Assembly: GCA_020056225.1 (NCBI GenBank)
Contig: JAGVIE010000015.1
Location: 1 to 64,000, forward strand
DNA: 64,000 bases
Direction of reading: 5' to 3'
Source: Bacteroidota bacterium
GTDB lineage: Bacteria > Bacteroidota > Ignavibacteria > UBA10030 > SZUA-254
Shown here one piece after another: positions 7,393 to 16,112 of this stretch; position 1 is the first letter of the stretch; every line of letters starts with the position of its first letter. The translations under genes were made by a program, and so were the position numbers. A model generated the notes under the pieces. That model was not told the origin of the DNA and made no database searches. It saw nothing but the letters and a program-made list of their open reading frames with translations.

Positions 7393-10300
7393 TTCAACGG
7401 TAAGAATATTGTTGCAGTCGTTCCTTTTCCAATAGCGCTGGAAAATGTTATTGTTCCACCTAATTCATCGATGGTTTTTTTAACAATAGTCAAACCTAAT
7501 CCCATACCACTGGTCTTTGTTGAGAAATTAGGCTCAAACAATCGCTTCACGCTCTCATCAGTCATACCGGGACCGCGATCCTCTATTGAGATCCCGAGTC
7601 TCTTACCATCCGATTGAGTTGAAATCGATATGACACCCTTTTCATTCATCGCGTCAATTGAGTTACGGATAATATTAATTAATGCTCTACGAAGTTCTTC
7701 TTTGTCTGCGTGAATGATTGAATATGTCGCGTTCATTTTCAAATCGAATTCGAGTTCACCATACTTGTTAAAAAGACTTACCGCTTCACGCAAAACAGTA
7801 TGGACATCGACCTCTTCCAATTTCCGCTGAGGCATACGTGCAAAATGAGAAAACTCAGATGCTATATGGCTAAGTACATCGATCTGTTCGAGAATAGTTG
7901 TTGTCACTTGATGAAATACATTTTCAAAATCTTTTATCCTGTCTTTATACGCCTGCTGAAGATGTTGTATCGATAGTTTCATCGGGGTCAGAGGATTTTT
8001 GATTTCGTGAGCCACTTGCTTAGCCATCTCTTTCCAGGCTATTTCTCTCTGAGCCTGGAGCATTTGATCTTGAGCGTGTTTCAAGTCGTGTGTCATCCTT
8101 CCAAATGAGTTCTCAAGTTCTCCTAATTCATCTTCTCCGGTTTCCCGAAACTTAATATCGAGATCACCTTTTGCTATACGTTTTGTTGCCTCGCGTAACC
8201 GCCTGATAGGAGAAGATATTCTACTTGCTAATATTAAACCGATGAGAACCGAAAGCCCCAATGATAACGCATATGCCATGTACAAATATATGTTGCTTCT
8301 GGCAATTTCCTGATCGATATCTTTTTGTTTGTAAATTGCAGGAACGGAAACAACTCCCATAATAATTCCATTTTCCGCAATCAAAGGCCTGTACCCTACC
8401 ACATACGAGTAATTCCCAATCATCTGTGTTTCGTAAAAATATTCTTTTCCTCTCCAAATAATATTCAAAGAGGCGGCAGCGCTTAGAAAGGGATCTAGAA
8501 GTTCGGCATCAAACATTTCAGGTTTGCTGGTTGCACGAATACTTGATAACGAATAGACGTTGAAGTCTGTATTCAAATCGGACGCGATCATCATACATTG
8601 ATCGTCGCTTAAACCTTCCAAAGCGACCGGAGCGTTAACCTGATATCTTTTTTGTACCTCTGATGTTATTATTGCAGATTGTTCGCTAAGATATTTCACT
8701 GTGGCTTCCATCGCTCTTTCTTGCACGAAATGACGATTATAGAAAGCAATAAAGACCAACGGTATTAGTGAGATAGCGATGAATGCAACCAGCAATTTAC
8801 CCCTGAAACTCATTCGGTAATGCAGACCTGAAAATGAGCGTATCGACCATATTAACAATACAATAACAAGCGAGATGAAAGAATACAACAAGAGATATCT
8901 CAGATACGAATAGATGTACTCCTTTGTATTTGACGATTCGATACCAAGAGCAAACCACGAACCATCTAACGGCGATTTTTGCTCTTTAAAGAAATAAGTG
9001 TCGTACAATTTTCCCTCGATTGTATCAGTACACCACATACCATTTCCGGTAAGATATTTTTCATTTATCCAGTGCGGCAGCAATTTGTCTTTAGGAACAT
9101 CTTCTCTGTTCGTATTATTCAATCTTCCGTCAATATATTCAGAATAAATAAGCGCTCGATAGTGCAATTCATTCTTTCCGCTAATAGATGTCCGAAGTAT
9201 CTCCGGTGTATCCGATCGTAAAATTGTTTTCCTGCCTCCTGTTACCACAACCAGTACACTACCGATTACACTACCGCTGCCATCCAATAATGGCGTATAA
9301 CCGGTATACCATTTAATCATTACGCCATTTGAAGGTTTCTCCTCAGTGAAGACACTTCTTTGAGTCGGTAGATTTCCGGCATTATTGCCTCTTAATTTTT
9401 CTGCCGGCACACCGATATTGAACTCGCTTAGTGTTTTTCCATTCTTATCGAAATAGATTACAGAACAATTGTTTCCTTCCTTACTCAATAAACTATTAGC
9501 CCAACCGGAAAATGCGAGTTTTGAAATTTCATACTCATCAGCTGATAGTAAAACCTGCCGAATTTTTTGATCAGAAAGTTCATCAAGTGCTGTGTTGGTC
9601 AGGAATGTGAGCCAGCTATCGACCGGAATTGATATTTCATTCGCTATCAATTCTATTTGATTGTGTTCGAGATTCCGGGTCGTCTTATCAAGAAGAGGAA
9701 CCAATAAGATTACAGAAACAACAACCAGTATCAACAATCTGTTACCTCGGACATTATGTAATATCTTTTCACGATCACACCATACTGCCAGGGATGTCCC
9801 GGTAAATAATAAAATCAAGAATGCCCGCTGACCTTGCGCGAGCAATGGATTCTTTTGAGAGATACCAAAAAGTATACTTCCAATAATCAATATAGCAATG
9901 ACTGTAATCCATGCCGTTAAAGAGTTGCGCTTCGAAAGAAGTTGAGAGGAAATGATATCATAAATCAGGAGAATAAAACAGGTAACGGCAATAACAAGAG
10001 AGCCGGTTAGAAAAATCAGACTGAGAAGCATCATCCATATTTTCAGAGGTGGTAATACAATCGTTGGTTCATTGTATGATATTGCTGAATCGAACACAGC
10101 GCTATGGATAGCAGCTGCGTAACCTCGTATCAATAGCAGTAGAAGAATTGTAAAAAGAACTACACCGAGTATCAATATAAATCGATTTTTTATTTTGTGA
10201 GATGAAAAGTAAGATGCCCAGTCTCGTTTTAAGTAAGTATGACTTGCAATAAAATAAATATTGACGATCAGAAATACAGAAGAAAGAAACAGATCTGCGA

Positions 10301-11306
10301 GCGAACGGGCGATACCATACCCAAACCGGGAAGCAAAATCATTTGCATCGAATAGACTTATATGCATAATGCTTTGGGGAATATCAAGCCATATAAGCGA
10401 ATATCTCAGAAACCATAAAGCAAATGTATAATATATGAGTTTCAAAAATATTTTGGCTGTTCTTCCCGACAGATTAATAAACTTATAAGCAACCATACAA
10501 ATAATACATAACAAGATAAATCTATTTACCGCGGTACATCTATCATGCAAAACATCAATTTTTTCCGTTAGCGTTGGTTTCGTAAAGAAAACAAAGCCTA
10601 ACCGACCTCCTGTAAAATTAAGGAGGGGAATGCTCACGAGATCGTTATTAGATTGATGGCTGGAATCTGAAGAATAATTTAGTACACGCATTTCATCCAA
10701 TCCGGCAGTGAAGGTCGATGAGAATACGCTATTGTTAATAAACCTGTTGTTGATCGGGTAATTTACATCGAAGAACCGTTTGCCGACAAGATAACCAACG
10801 ATGGTATCGTTTTGTTGCACCGGAACTGAAATTAAGTAGTAAGAATAAATCGCCCCGTCTATTATTACGGAATTAACTTTTGTAGTGAGAAACGAAGTAT
10901 CGGTTATAATCCCGCGATTTCCGGCCCAACTAAGGATTTGTTTGTTCCGGTCGTACAACTCTTCGGTAATTTCCGGGATTGAATTTGAAAGTAAGTATTC
11001 GAAGAATACCGATCTGGAAGTATTATTATCTCCAGACAATAATTCTCGCATCTCCGGCGATTGAGCTATTTGCGCAATTGCATCTGAAGTCGCTGATTGA
11101 TATTTACTGAATTGAGATTGGATTTTATATGCGAAATCATTTTCGTAAGAGGATTCAAGAACCTTCCAGTTATTTTCAAGATAATTTTTATAGATACTTT
11201 CAAAAGCTAATGAAACAGCAAGTATCAATAAACAAAATGATAAAATTAGATATGTACTTTTCGAGTTTCTGAGGGCGTTCTTGATGGAAGTGATATTAAT
11301 GTACAT
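7389..11306 (-). CDS. Very large membrane sensor histidine kinase (NtrY-like organisation)
   Basis: 1305 residues, far longer than a typical kinase. An N-terminal membrane helix is followed by an extracytoplasmic region (~35-250), a multi-helix membrane block (~260-510), a second extracytoplasmic Cache-like region, another helix, a third sensor region, a final helix, HAMP (~1027-1078), HisKA with AHEIKNP (His ~1100), and an ATPase domain with the N-box RRALINIIRNSIDAM (~1207), EDRGPGM (~1242) and LFEPNFSTK..GMGLGL (~1256). It should autophosphorylate in response to envelope signals. No response regulator gene is adjacent, so the partner is encoded elsewhere. It lies in a row with a DUF4783 gene 6 nt upstream and pgeF overlapping downstream. 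Confidence 0.88.
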   Translation of the reverse strand: MYINITSIKNALRNSKSTYLILSFCLLILAVSLAFESIYKNYLENNWKVLESSYENDFAYKIQSQFSKYQSATSDAIAQIAQSPEMRELLSGDNNTSRSVFFEYLLSNSIPEITEELYDRNKQILSWAGNRGIITDTSFLTTKVNSVIIDGAIYSYYLISVPVQQNDTIVGYLVGKRFFDVNYPINNRFINNSVFSSTFTAGLDEMRVLNYSSDSSHQSNNDLVSIPLLNFTGGRLGFVFFTKPTLTEKIDVLHDRCTAVNRFILLCIICMVAYKFINLSGRTAKIFLKLIYYTFALWFLRYSLIWLDIPQSIMHISLFDANDFASRFGYGIARSLADLFLSSVFLIVNIYFIASHTYLKRDWASYFSSHKIKNRFILILGVVLFTILLLLLIRGYAAAIHSAVFDSAISYNEPTIVLPPLKIWMMLLSLIFLTGSLVIAVTCFILLIYDIISSQLLSKRNSLTAWITVIAILIIGSILFGISQKNPLLAQGQRAFLILLFTGTSLAVWCDREKILHNVRGNRLLILVVVSVILLVPLLDKTTRNLEHNQIELIANEISIPVDSWLTFLTNTALDELSDQKIRQVLLSADEYEISKLAFSGWANSLLSKEGNNCSVIYFDKNGKTLSEFNIGVPAEKLRGNNAGNLPTQRSVFTEEKPSNGVMIKWYTGYTPLLDGSGSVIGSVLVVVTGGRKTILRSDTPEILRTSISGKNELHYRALIYSEYIDGRLNNTNREDVPKDKLLPHWINEKYLTGNGMWCTDTIEGKLYDTYFFKEQKSPLDGSWFALGIESSNTKEYIYSYLRYLLLYSFISLVIVLLIWSIRSFSGLHYRMSFRGKLLVAFIAISLIPLVFIAFYNRHFVQERAMEATVKYLSEQSAIITSEVQKRYQVNAPVALEGLSDDQCMMIASDLNTDFNVYSLSSIRATSKPEMFDAELLDPFLSAAASLNIIWRGKEYFYETQMIGNYSYVVGYRPLIAENGIIMGVVSVPAIYKQKDIDQEIARSNIYLYMAYALSLGLSVLIGLILASRISSPIRRLREATKRIAKGDLDIKFRETGEDELGELENSFGRMTHDLKHAQDQMLQAQREIAWKEMAKQVAHEIKNPLTPMKLSIQHLQQAYKDRIKDFENVFHQVTTTILEQIDVLSHIASEFSHFARMPQRKLEEVDVHTVLREAVSLFNKYGELEFDLKMNATYSIIHADKEELRRALINIIRNSIDAMNEKGVISISTQSDGKRLGISIEDRGPGMTDESVKRLFEPNFSTKTSGMGLGLTIVKKTIDELGGTITFSSAIGKGTTATIFLPLK

Positions 11307-11312
11307 TCAACA

Positions 11313-11789
11313 TTAATAAATTATGAATTGTGCCAGTACCCACCGCTTATCGCGTTCGGTAACGGTAATATAGACCTGAAACTTTTCTTGCTTTCCTTTC
11401 ATATTCCAGTAACCGCCTCCCGTCGCGAATGGAGGCTCAGCAGATATTCTTGAGAGTGTAAATTTAAAGTTAATAACTTTGTGGGTAGTGAAATAGTTTT
11501 TGATAATATAGATCGCCTGATTCTCGCTGAAGTAGCCATTCTCTGCGTCACGCAATGTTAGCTTCACTTGCTTGAAGATATGTTGAGTCAATAAATCAAC
11601 ATCATTCGATGACAAAGCATTTTCAACGTCGTGAAATATTGAATTTATTTTTTCAGTTTCAGGTTCTTGACTGTTTTCAGAATATTTCTGTGGGGTAAAT
11701 TGTTTGGTTTGTGTGGCAGATATGTATTGTATGTCAGTAAAAGACATCAATAATACTGCAAGGAATATCAGTTTTCTCGCTATCGACAT
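11313..11789 (-). CDS. DUF4783-like exported protein
   Basis: 158 residues beginning with a signal peptide (ARKLIFLAVLLMSFTDIQYISA). The mature part has the layout of the Bacteroidota family DUF4783, an NTF2-like fold. It has an alternating helix (FHDVENALSSNDVDLL), a strand with VKLTLRDAENGYFSENQA, IIKNYFTTH, and C-terminal strands ending VYITVTERDKRWVLAQF. The molecular role of the family is unknown; the protein probably sits in the periplasm. It ends only 6 nt before the sensor kinase start, so it may be part of the same signalling transcript. Confidence 0.65.
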   Translation of the reverse strand: MSIARKLIFLAVLLMSFTDIQYISATQTKQFTPQKYSENSQEPETEKINSIFHDVENALSSNDVDLLTQHIFKQVKLTLRDAENGYFSENQAIYIIKNYFTTHKVINFKFTLSRISAEPPFATGGGYWNMKGKQEKFQVYITVTERDKRWVLAQFIIY

Positions 11790-11839
11790 GTATCATAATA
11801 CTTTTTAGAAATACAAAAGTCAACTCACCGTTTATCGGA

Positions 11840-11876
11840 GGTGCCGATACTAATCCACCTGCATTATATCGGCACC
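11840..11876 (-). terminator. Hairpin downstream of the Fn3 lipoprotein gene
   Basis: Arms GGTGCCGATA (11840-11849) and TATCGGCACC (11867-11876) pair perfectly, with some extension inward. It lies 17 nt after the stop of the minus-strand lipoprotein gene. There is no T-run behind it, so it may be a factor-assisted terminator, an mRNA-stabilising hairpin or a palindromic repeat. Confidence 0.5.
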
Positions 11877-11892
11877 CCGGATTAAACGACTA

Positions 11893-12708
11893 TCAATTAC
11901 CTAAGCGGTTTGTTAAACCCGAACCGGTATGTAAAGATTTCCTTTCACCTGAATTCCCTATTTTTAATTGTGTATTATTCGACTGCAACTGATATGCCCA
12001 ATCAAAAATAACACGTGTCGATGAGAGGGAGATTATCCTAATCTTAGCATAGTGATAATCCCACGTGCGAACGATGTAAGTATGCCCGACTATCAAACGA
12101 ACATCTTTAGTCGGCGACCAACCGGATGTCGGAGCTTTGCTGATTTCAGAAAGAGATTTTGTATAACCAAAATCCTGAATCTCTGTATCATCCCAAACAT
12201 CCATGTAGTAAATACCGTTATAATATTCAAAGAATATATCGGTATACTGATCATCATACTGACCGGCTGAGTAAGTTGAAAAATCGTATCCTGCCTCTGC
12301 GGGAAATGCCCGATAATCTCTGAGAATCATATCGTAACCCTCCGGTCGTGGTGTCGAAGAAGTGTATTCACGACTGAGCGAACTCTCATTCCTGTCGTAG
12401 TCGTACGAAGTGGTCCTGTAATAATACGTCGTTCCATTACGTATCCCATCATCGGTGAAACTGGAGCTTTTTGTAGATCCAAGGAATTCATATCTGCCAT
12501 TAACAGATAATCCGACAAAAACCTTATATCCTGCAATATCGCTCTCTGTATTCGGATTCCAGAACAGCTCAACATATTTATCACCTGCCAAAGAGTAAAG
12601 ACCACCCGGCATCGATGGCGGCGTTATATCAGACGTGAAGAAGTTTTCTTCACATCCAACGAATGAAACAACAAGAATTACAGCGACTAAAAATATTATT
12701 ATCTTCAT
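11893..12708 (-). CDS. Lipoprotein with fibronectin type III domain
   Basis: 271 residues. A lipoprotein signal ends in SFVGC-E, so Cys19 would be lipidated. Residues ~30-120 are a fibronectin type III domain, shown by ITPPSMPGGL, VELFWNPNTESDIAGYKVF and GTTYYYRTTSYDYDRNES. The C-terminal ~150 residues are aromatic-rich (YDDQYTDIFFEYYNGIYYMD) and match no family I recognise. Its place is the outer or inner membrane, facing the periplasm or surface. The gene stands alone between the kinase group and the pyr operon, with a hairpin behind it. Confidence 0.75.
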   Translation of the reverse strand: MKIIIFLVAVILVVSFVGCEENFFTSDITPPSMPGGLYSLAGDKYVELFWNPNTESDIAGYKVFVGLSVNGRYEFLGSTKSSSFTDDGIRNGTTYYYRTTSYDYDRNESSLSREYTSSTPRPEGYDMILRDYRAFPAEAGYDFSTYSAGQYDDQYTDIFFEYYNGIYYMDVWDDTEIQDFGYTKSLSEISKAPTSGWSPTKDVRLIVGHTYIVRTWDYHYAKIRIISLSSTRVIFDWAYQLQSNNTQLKIGNSGERKSLHTGSGLTNRLGN

Positions 12709-12863
12709 GGTAGCTCCTTCATTGATCTTGTTAGAAAGAATTACAAAGGATGTGCCATCTAACCCGAGCTATAGATATGATTTTTTGAGAGGGTTAAACG
12801 GGAGTCAAATTGTTTTGACTAAAATAACGTAACAGAACGTTTATTATTTAGGACAAACGTATG

Positions 12864-14147
12864 TTATGGGAATAATTTCATTTTCCCTTTGTTTATTATC
12901 CCGATAGCTTTTCCCTTTAATTTCCAGCCATGAAAAGGAGAGTTTTTTGACTTCGATTGAAAGTTATTAATATCTACAATCCATTCCTGCATAAAATCGA
13001 GAAATGTTAAATTTGCAGGTTCACCTTCCTGAATATTGATGCGAGGAAGATGAAGAATATTTCTGGGATTTACTGAGAACTTTTCAATAAGTTGTTTTGG
13101 AGTAAGAATTTTTGTGTGAATTAATTCAGTAATCGCAAGTCCGACTGCTGTTTCTAACCCAACTATACCGAATGGAGCGTAAAGGAACTCGACTTGTTTT
13201 TCATCAAAGGAGTGTGGCGCATGATCGGTCGCAATGACGTCGATAGTGCCATCACGCAATCCTTCTTTCACAGCTTCTACATCTTCGTGCGAACGAAGTG
13301 GCGGGTTCATCTTGGTGTTTGTATCGAAAGAGCGTACCGCATTATCAGTCAGTGAAAAGTGGTGAGGCGTTACTTCGCATGATACCCTCAGGTTTTTCTT
13401 TTTCGCGGAGCGTAGCAACTCGACTGAACCAGCAGTGCTGATGTGAGCGGCATGATATTGTGCTTTTGTGTACTGAGAGATATGTAAATCGCGGGAAATC
13501 ATGATTTCCTCCGCGATAGAAGGAATCGGTTGCATACCGAGCAGTGTAGATACGTACCCTTCATTCATAACTCCGCCCTTCGCCATACTTAATTCTTCTG
13601 CATGCTGAATGATAGGCTTATCGATCATTGAGGCATATTCAAGCGCCCGGCGCATAACTTCCGCATTCTCAACGGGAGATCCGTCATCCGAAAACGCAAG
13701 AGCGCCTGCTTCTGCCAATTCCATCATCGGGGCAAGTTCCTTCCCTTCTCGTCCTTTTGTTATAGCAGCTATAGGATATACATCAACAATACCATCATCG
13801 ACTTTCAAAGAACATTGTTGAATCCATTTTATCACCGATGGATCGTCTATTACAGGATTTGTATTTGGCATACAACATACAGAAGTAAAACCCCCTGATG
13901 CGGCAGCCCTTGATCCGCTCTCAATTGTTTCTTTATGCTCAAAGCCCGGTTCCCGAAGATGCACATGCATATCAATAAATCCGGGGGATATAATTTTACC
14001 AGTAAGATCAATCGATTTATCCTCTTTTGTAACACTAAGATTCTGACTAATTTTCTGAATGATCCCATCTATGATTAGTACGTCTGTAACAGTATCTATT
14101 TCTCCGATGGGATCTATCAAGCGACCGTTCTTTAATAATATTTTCAT
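12864..14147 (-). CDS. pyrC: Dihydroorotase
   Basis: 427 residues, the length of class I dihydroorotases. It cyclises N-carbamoyl-aspartate to dihydroorotate in pyrimidine synthesis. The zinc-site motif DMHVHLREPG and the late VIATDHAPH (metal/substrate His and Asp) are visible, as are CCMPNTNP and MNPPLRS, which form the substrate pocket. It is the last gene of pyrR-pyrB-pyrC, 7 nt after pyrB. It is therefore expected to be under the PyrR-dependent attenuator at the head of the operon. Confidence 0.95.
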   Translation of the reverse strand: MKILLKNGRLIDPIGEIDTVTDVLIIDGIIQKISQNLSVTKEDKSIDLTGKIISPGFIDMHVHLREPGFEHKETIESGSRAAASGGFTSVCCMPNTNPVIDDPSVIKWIQQCSLKVDDGIVDVYPIAAITKGREGKELAPMMELAEAGALAFSDDGSPVENAEVMRRALEYASMIDKPIIQHAEELSMAKGGVMNEGYVSTLLGMQPIPSIAEEIMISRDLHISQYTKAQYHAAHISTAGSVELLRSAKKKNLRVSCEVTPHHFSLTDNAVRSFDTNTKMNPPLRSHEDVEAVKEGLRDGTIDVIATDHAPHSFDEKQVEFLYAPFGIVGLETAVGLAITELIHTKILTPKQLIEKFSVNPRNILHLPRINIQEGEPANLTFLDFMQEWIVDINNFQSKSKNSPFHGWKLKGKAIGIINKGKMKLFP

Positions 14148-14154
14148 AATTTAT

Positions 14155-15075
14155 TTAGCTCCTTGTTCCTAAAAGGTAAAGCACAGCCATTCGCACAGCA
14201 ACACCATTTAATACCTGCTGAAGGATGACAGAGTGTTCACTATCGGCAACATCAGCAGAAAGTTCAACATCCCTATTGATTGGTCCGGGATGCATGATAG
14301 TTAATGTTTTTTTCGATTTGTCGAGCCGCTCTCTCGTAACAGCAAAATGCTGGCGATATTCCCTCAGTGATGGAAAGAAAGCCCGATCTTGTCGCTCAAG
14401 CTGGATGCGTAATACATTTAAAATATCAGCCCATCTGATTGCTTCATCAATATTATAAAAAACCTTAACCCCAAGTTGTTCAACTTCACAAGGTATCAGT
14501 GTCTTAGGCGCACATATCGCGACATTCGCACCCATCGTCTTCAATCCAAAAATATTTGATAATGCGACTCTGCTATGTGAGATATCGCCAACTATACAAA
14601 TGTTTAAACCTTCTATTCGTCCATGTTTTTCTCTAATGGTATACATATCCAGTAGTGCTTGTGTTGGATGTTCATGCGAACCATCTCCGGCATTTATAAT
14701 AATAGCGCCTGTGACGTTACTTAGAAACACCGCAGCCCCGGGAGCGGTATGGCGCATCACTATCATGTCGATCTTCATTACTTCTATGTTGCGCGCAGTA
14801 TCCTTCAAGGTTTCTCCTTTTTTAACACTACTCGCATCTGCTGAAAAGTTCACTACATCAGCCGATAAGCGTCTTTCAGCTAACTCGAATGAAATCCTCG
14901 TTCGGGTTGAACTTTCGAAGAAAAGATTGACAATCGTTTTCCCTTGAAGAGTAGGGACTTTTTTAATCGGACGATCTAGTACTTCCCTGAATGTAGTTGC
15001 TGTATCCAGAATTAACTGGATATCATCCTTTGGCATTCCCTCTAAACCTAATAAGTGTCGATTACAAAGCGGCAT
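14155..15075 (-). CDS. pyrB: Aspartate carbamoyltransferase catalytic subunit
   Basis: 306 residues, the standard length. It condenses carbamoyl phosphate with aspartate, the committed step of pyrimidine synthesis. The carbamoyl-phosphate loop SSTRTRISFE, the HPTQALLD segment and HPGPINRDVE are all intact. No pyrI regulatory subunit lies beside it; the PyrR-type regulation inferred upstream fits an enzyme without one. It lies between pyrR (11 nt upstream) and pyrC (7 nt downstream). Confidence 0.95.
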   Translation of the reverse strand: MPLCNRHLLGLEGMPKDDIQLILDTATTFREVLDRPIKKVPTLQGKTIVNLFFESSTRTRISFELAERRLSADVVNFSADASSVKKGETLKDTARNIEVMKIDMIVMRHTAPGAAVFLSNVTGAIIINAGDGSHEHPTQALLDMYTIREKHGRIEGLNICIVGDISHSRVALSNIFGLKTMGANVAICAPKTLIPCEVEQLGVKVFYNIDEAIRWADILNVLRIQLERQDRAFFPSLREYRQHFAVTRERLDKSKKTLTIMHPGPINRDVELSADVADSEHSVILQQVLNGVAVRMAVLYLLGTRS

Positions 15076-15086
15076 GAGATATTCTC

Positions 15087-15626
15087 CTATTCTTCTTTGA
15101 TGACAATTACGCTATCCTGTCCATCAATTTCTTTCATCATTACCTTTACATTTTGATCGAGTGAGGTTGGTAGATTCTTCCCGACAAAATCTGCTTTTAT
15201 CGGAAGTTCTCTATGTCCCCTATCGATAAGTACTGCAAGCTGAATTGATGATGGTCGCCCTAAATCAACCAGTTCGTCAAGCGCGGCGCGCACAGTTCTT
15301 CCGGTAAATAAAACATCATCAATCAGAATGATATCTTTTCCGGTTACATCGAATGCGATTTCTGTGCCTTTTAGAACCGGTTGATTGAAATTATCACGGA
15401 GATCATCGCGATATAGAGTAATATCCAGATATCCGATTCTCATTTCAGTGTGCTCAATTTCCTGAATGATTAGGGCAAGTCGTTTGGATAAAAATTCACC
15501 TCGTGTTTTTATTCCTACAAGCGCGAGATTACCTGCTCCTTTGTTTCGTTCAAGAATTTCGTGCGCCAGACGATAGAGCGTTCGTTCAAATCCTTTTTCG
15601 CCTATTATTTTCGATGATTGAGTCAT
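15087..15626 (-). CDS. pyrR: Bifunctional pyr operon regulator / uracil phosphoribosyltransferase
   Basis: 179 residues, the normal PyrR length. The phosphoribosyltransferase PRPP-binding motif is clear (ILIDDVLFTGRTVRAALD), as are the N-terminal NLALVGIKTRGEFL segment and the C-terminal DRGHRELPIKADFVGKN region typical of PyrR. In other bacteria PyrR binds UMP and then a hairpin in the leader RNA, promoting termination. The leader in front of this gene carries both a matching binding loop and a terminator, so the regulator probably controls its own operon. Confidence 0.95.
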   Translation of the reverse strand: MTQSSKIIGEKGFERTLYRLAHEILERNKGAGNLALVGIKTRGEFLSKRLALIIQEIEHTEMRIGYLDITLYRDDLRDNFNQPVLKGTEIAFDVTGKDIILIDDVLFTGRTVRAALDELVDLGRPSSIQLAVLIDRGHRELPIKADFVGKNLPTSLDQNVKVMMKEIDGQDSVIVIKEE

Positions 15627-15640
15627 AGCATACCTATAAT

Positions 15641-15679
15641 AAAAAAACCTTCATCCCCTATTGGGGGGAAGAAGGTTTT
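15641..15679 (-). terminator. Attenuator terminator in the pyrRBC leader
   Basis: On the minus strand AAAACCTTC (15679-15671) pairs with GAAGGTTTT (15652-15644), with an inner CCCC/GGGG stem and a T7 run. It ends only ~15 nt before the pyrR ATG at 15626, inside the leader. It must be read through for the operon to be expressed, the hallmark of transcription attenuation. Confidence 0.85.
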
Positions 15680-15725
15680 GTTTAGAAATAGCTTCGTTTT
15701 AACCAGCATTTTGTATTGCCTTTCA

Positions 15726-15739
15726 GATCTCGCAGGATC
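15726..15739 (-). promoter_or_regulatory. PyrR-binding loop in the leader RNA
   Basis: The minus-strand sequence GATCCTGCGAGATC closely fits the PyrR recognition consensus ARUCCNGNGAGGYU; the central UCCNGNGAG is exact. GATC arms on both sides can pair to present the loop. It lies ~47 nt upstream of the attenuator terminator and 32 nt after the tRNA-Val 3' end. UMP-bound PyrR binding here would favour the terminator. Confidence 0.7.
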
Positions 15740-15770
15740 ATGATTAAAGGATGAATTTATATCTAACCAG

Positions 15771-15844
15771 TGGGCGATATAGGACTTGAACCTATGACCT
15801 CACGGATGTGAACCGTGCGCTCCAACCAACTGAGCTAATCGCCC
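15771..15844 (-). tRNA. tRNA-Val (CAC)
   Basis: Minus-strand cloverleaf: acceptor GGGCGAT/ATCGCCC, D-arm GCTC..GAGC, anticodon stem CACGG/CCGTG with loop TTCACAT (anticodon CAC), T-arm ATAGG-TTCAAGT-CCTAT, discriminator A, CCA not encoded. No terminator separates it from the pyr leader that begins directly behind it, so both may share a transcript. Confidence 0.93.
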
Positions 15845-15953
15845 TGAACGATACAAATTTATGTAATTTACGAGTTAAAAACAAGCGGTAATTGAGTACG
15901 GGAATACAACAGGTAGTGAATACTATGACATGGCAGGTACATAAAAAAACAAA

Positions 15954-16018
15954 GTGTGTGTCCGGCGGTGAAATCATGTGGGAGGGCCATGACTTCGAAG
16001 CGGGAACCAGACACACAC
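15954..16018 (+). ncRNA. Candidate structured RNA, copy 1 (GTGGGAGGGCCA loop)
   Basis: A perfect 9-bp closing stem (GTGTGTGTC 15954-15962, GACACACAC 16010-16018) encloses an inner hairpin, TCATG..CATGA, presenting GTGGGAGGGCC. The same 12-nt GTGGGAGGGCCA recurs at 34384-34395 inside a similar enclosure with entirely different stems. Both copies carry GNGGGANCC..AGACA on the 3' side. No coding frame of substance is here. The strand is chosen because the second copy ends in a T8 run on plus. I do not recognise a known RNA family. Confidence 0.45.
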
Positions 16019-16112
16019 TAAATACAATTATAAAATAATACTTGAAAAAAGCAAATGTTATCGGTAAAATAATTATATTTACGTAGGTACATTTGCCACG
16101 TAATTGTAAGAT

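Noticed and set aside
11840-11876. Riboswitch behind the Fn3 lipoprotein gene
   Set aside because: It is a plain hairpin after a stop codon, not in a 5' leader, so a terminator-like role is simpler.
15792-16016. Small minus-strand coding frame over tRNA-Val and the hairpin
   Set aside because: It overlaps the tRNA and the structured candidate RNA and has no protein-like features.
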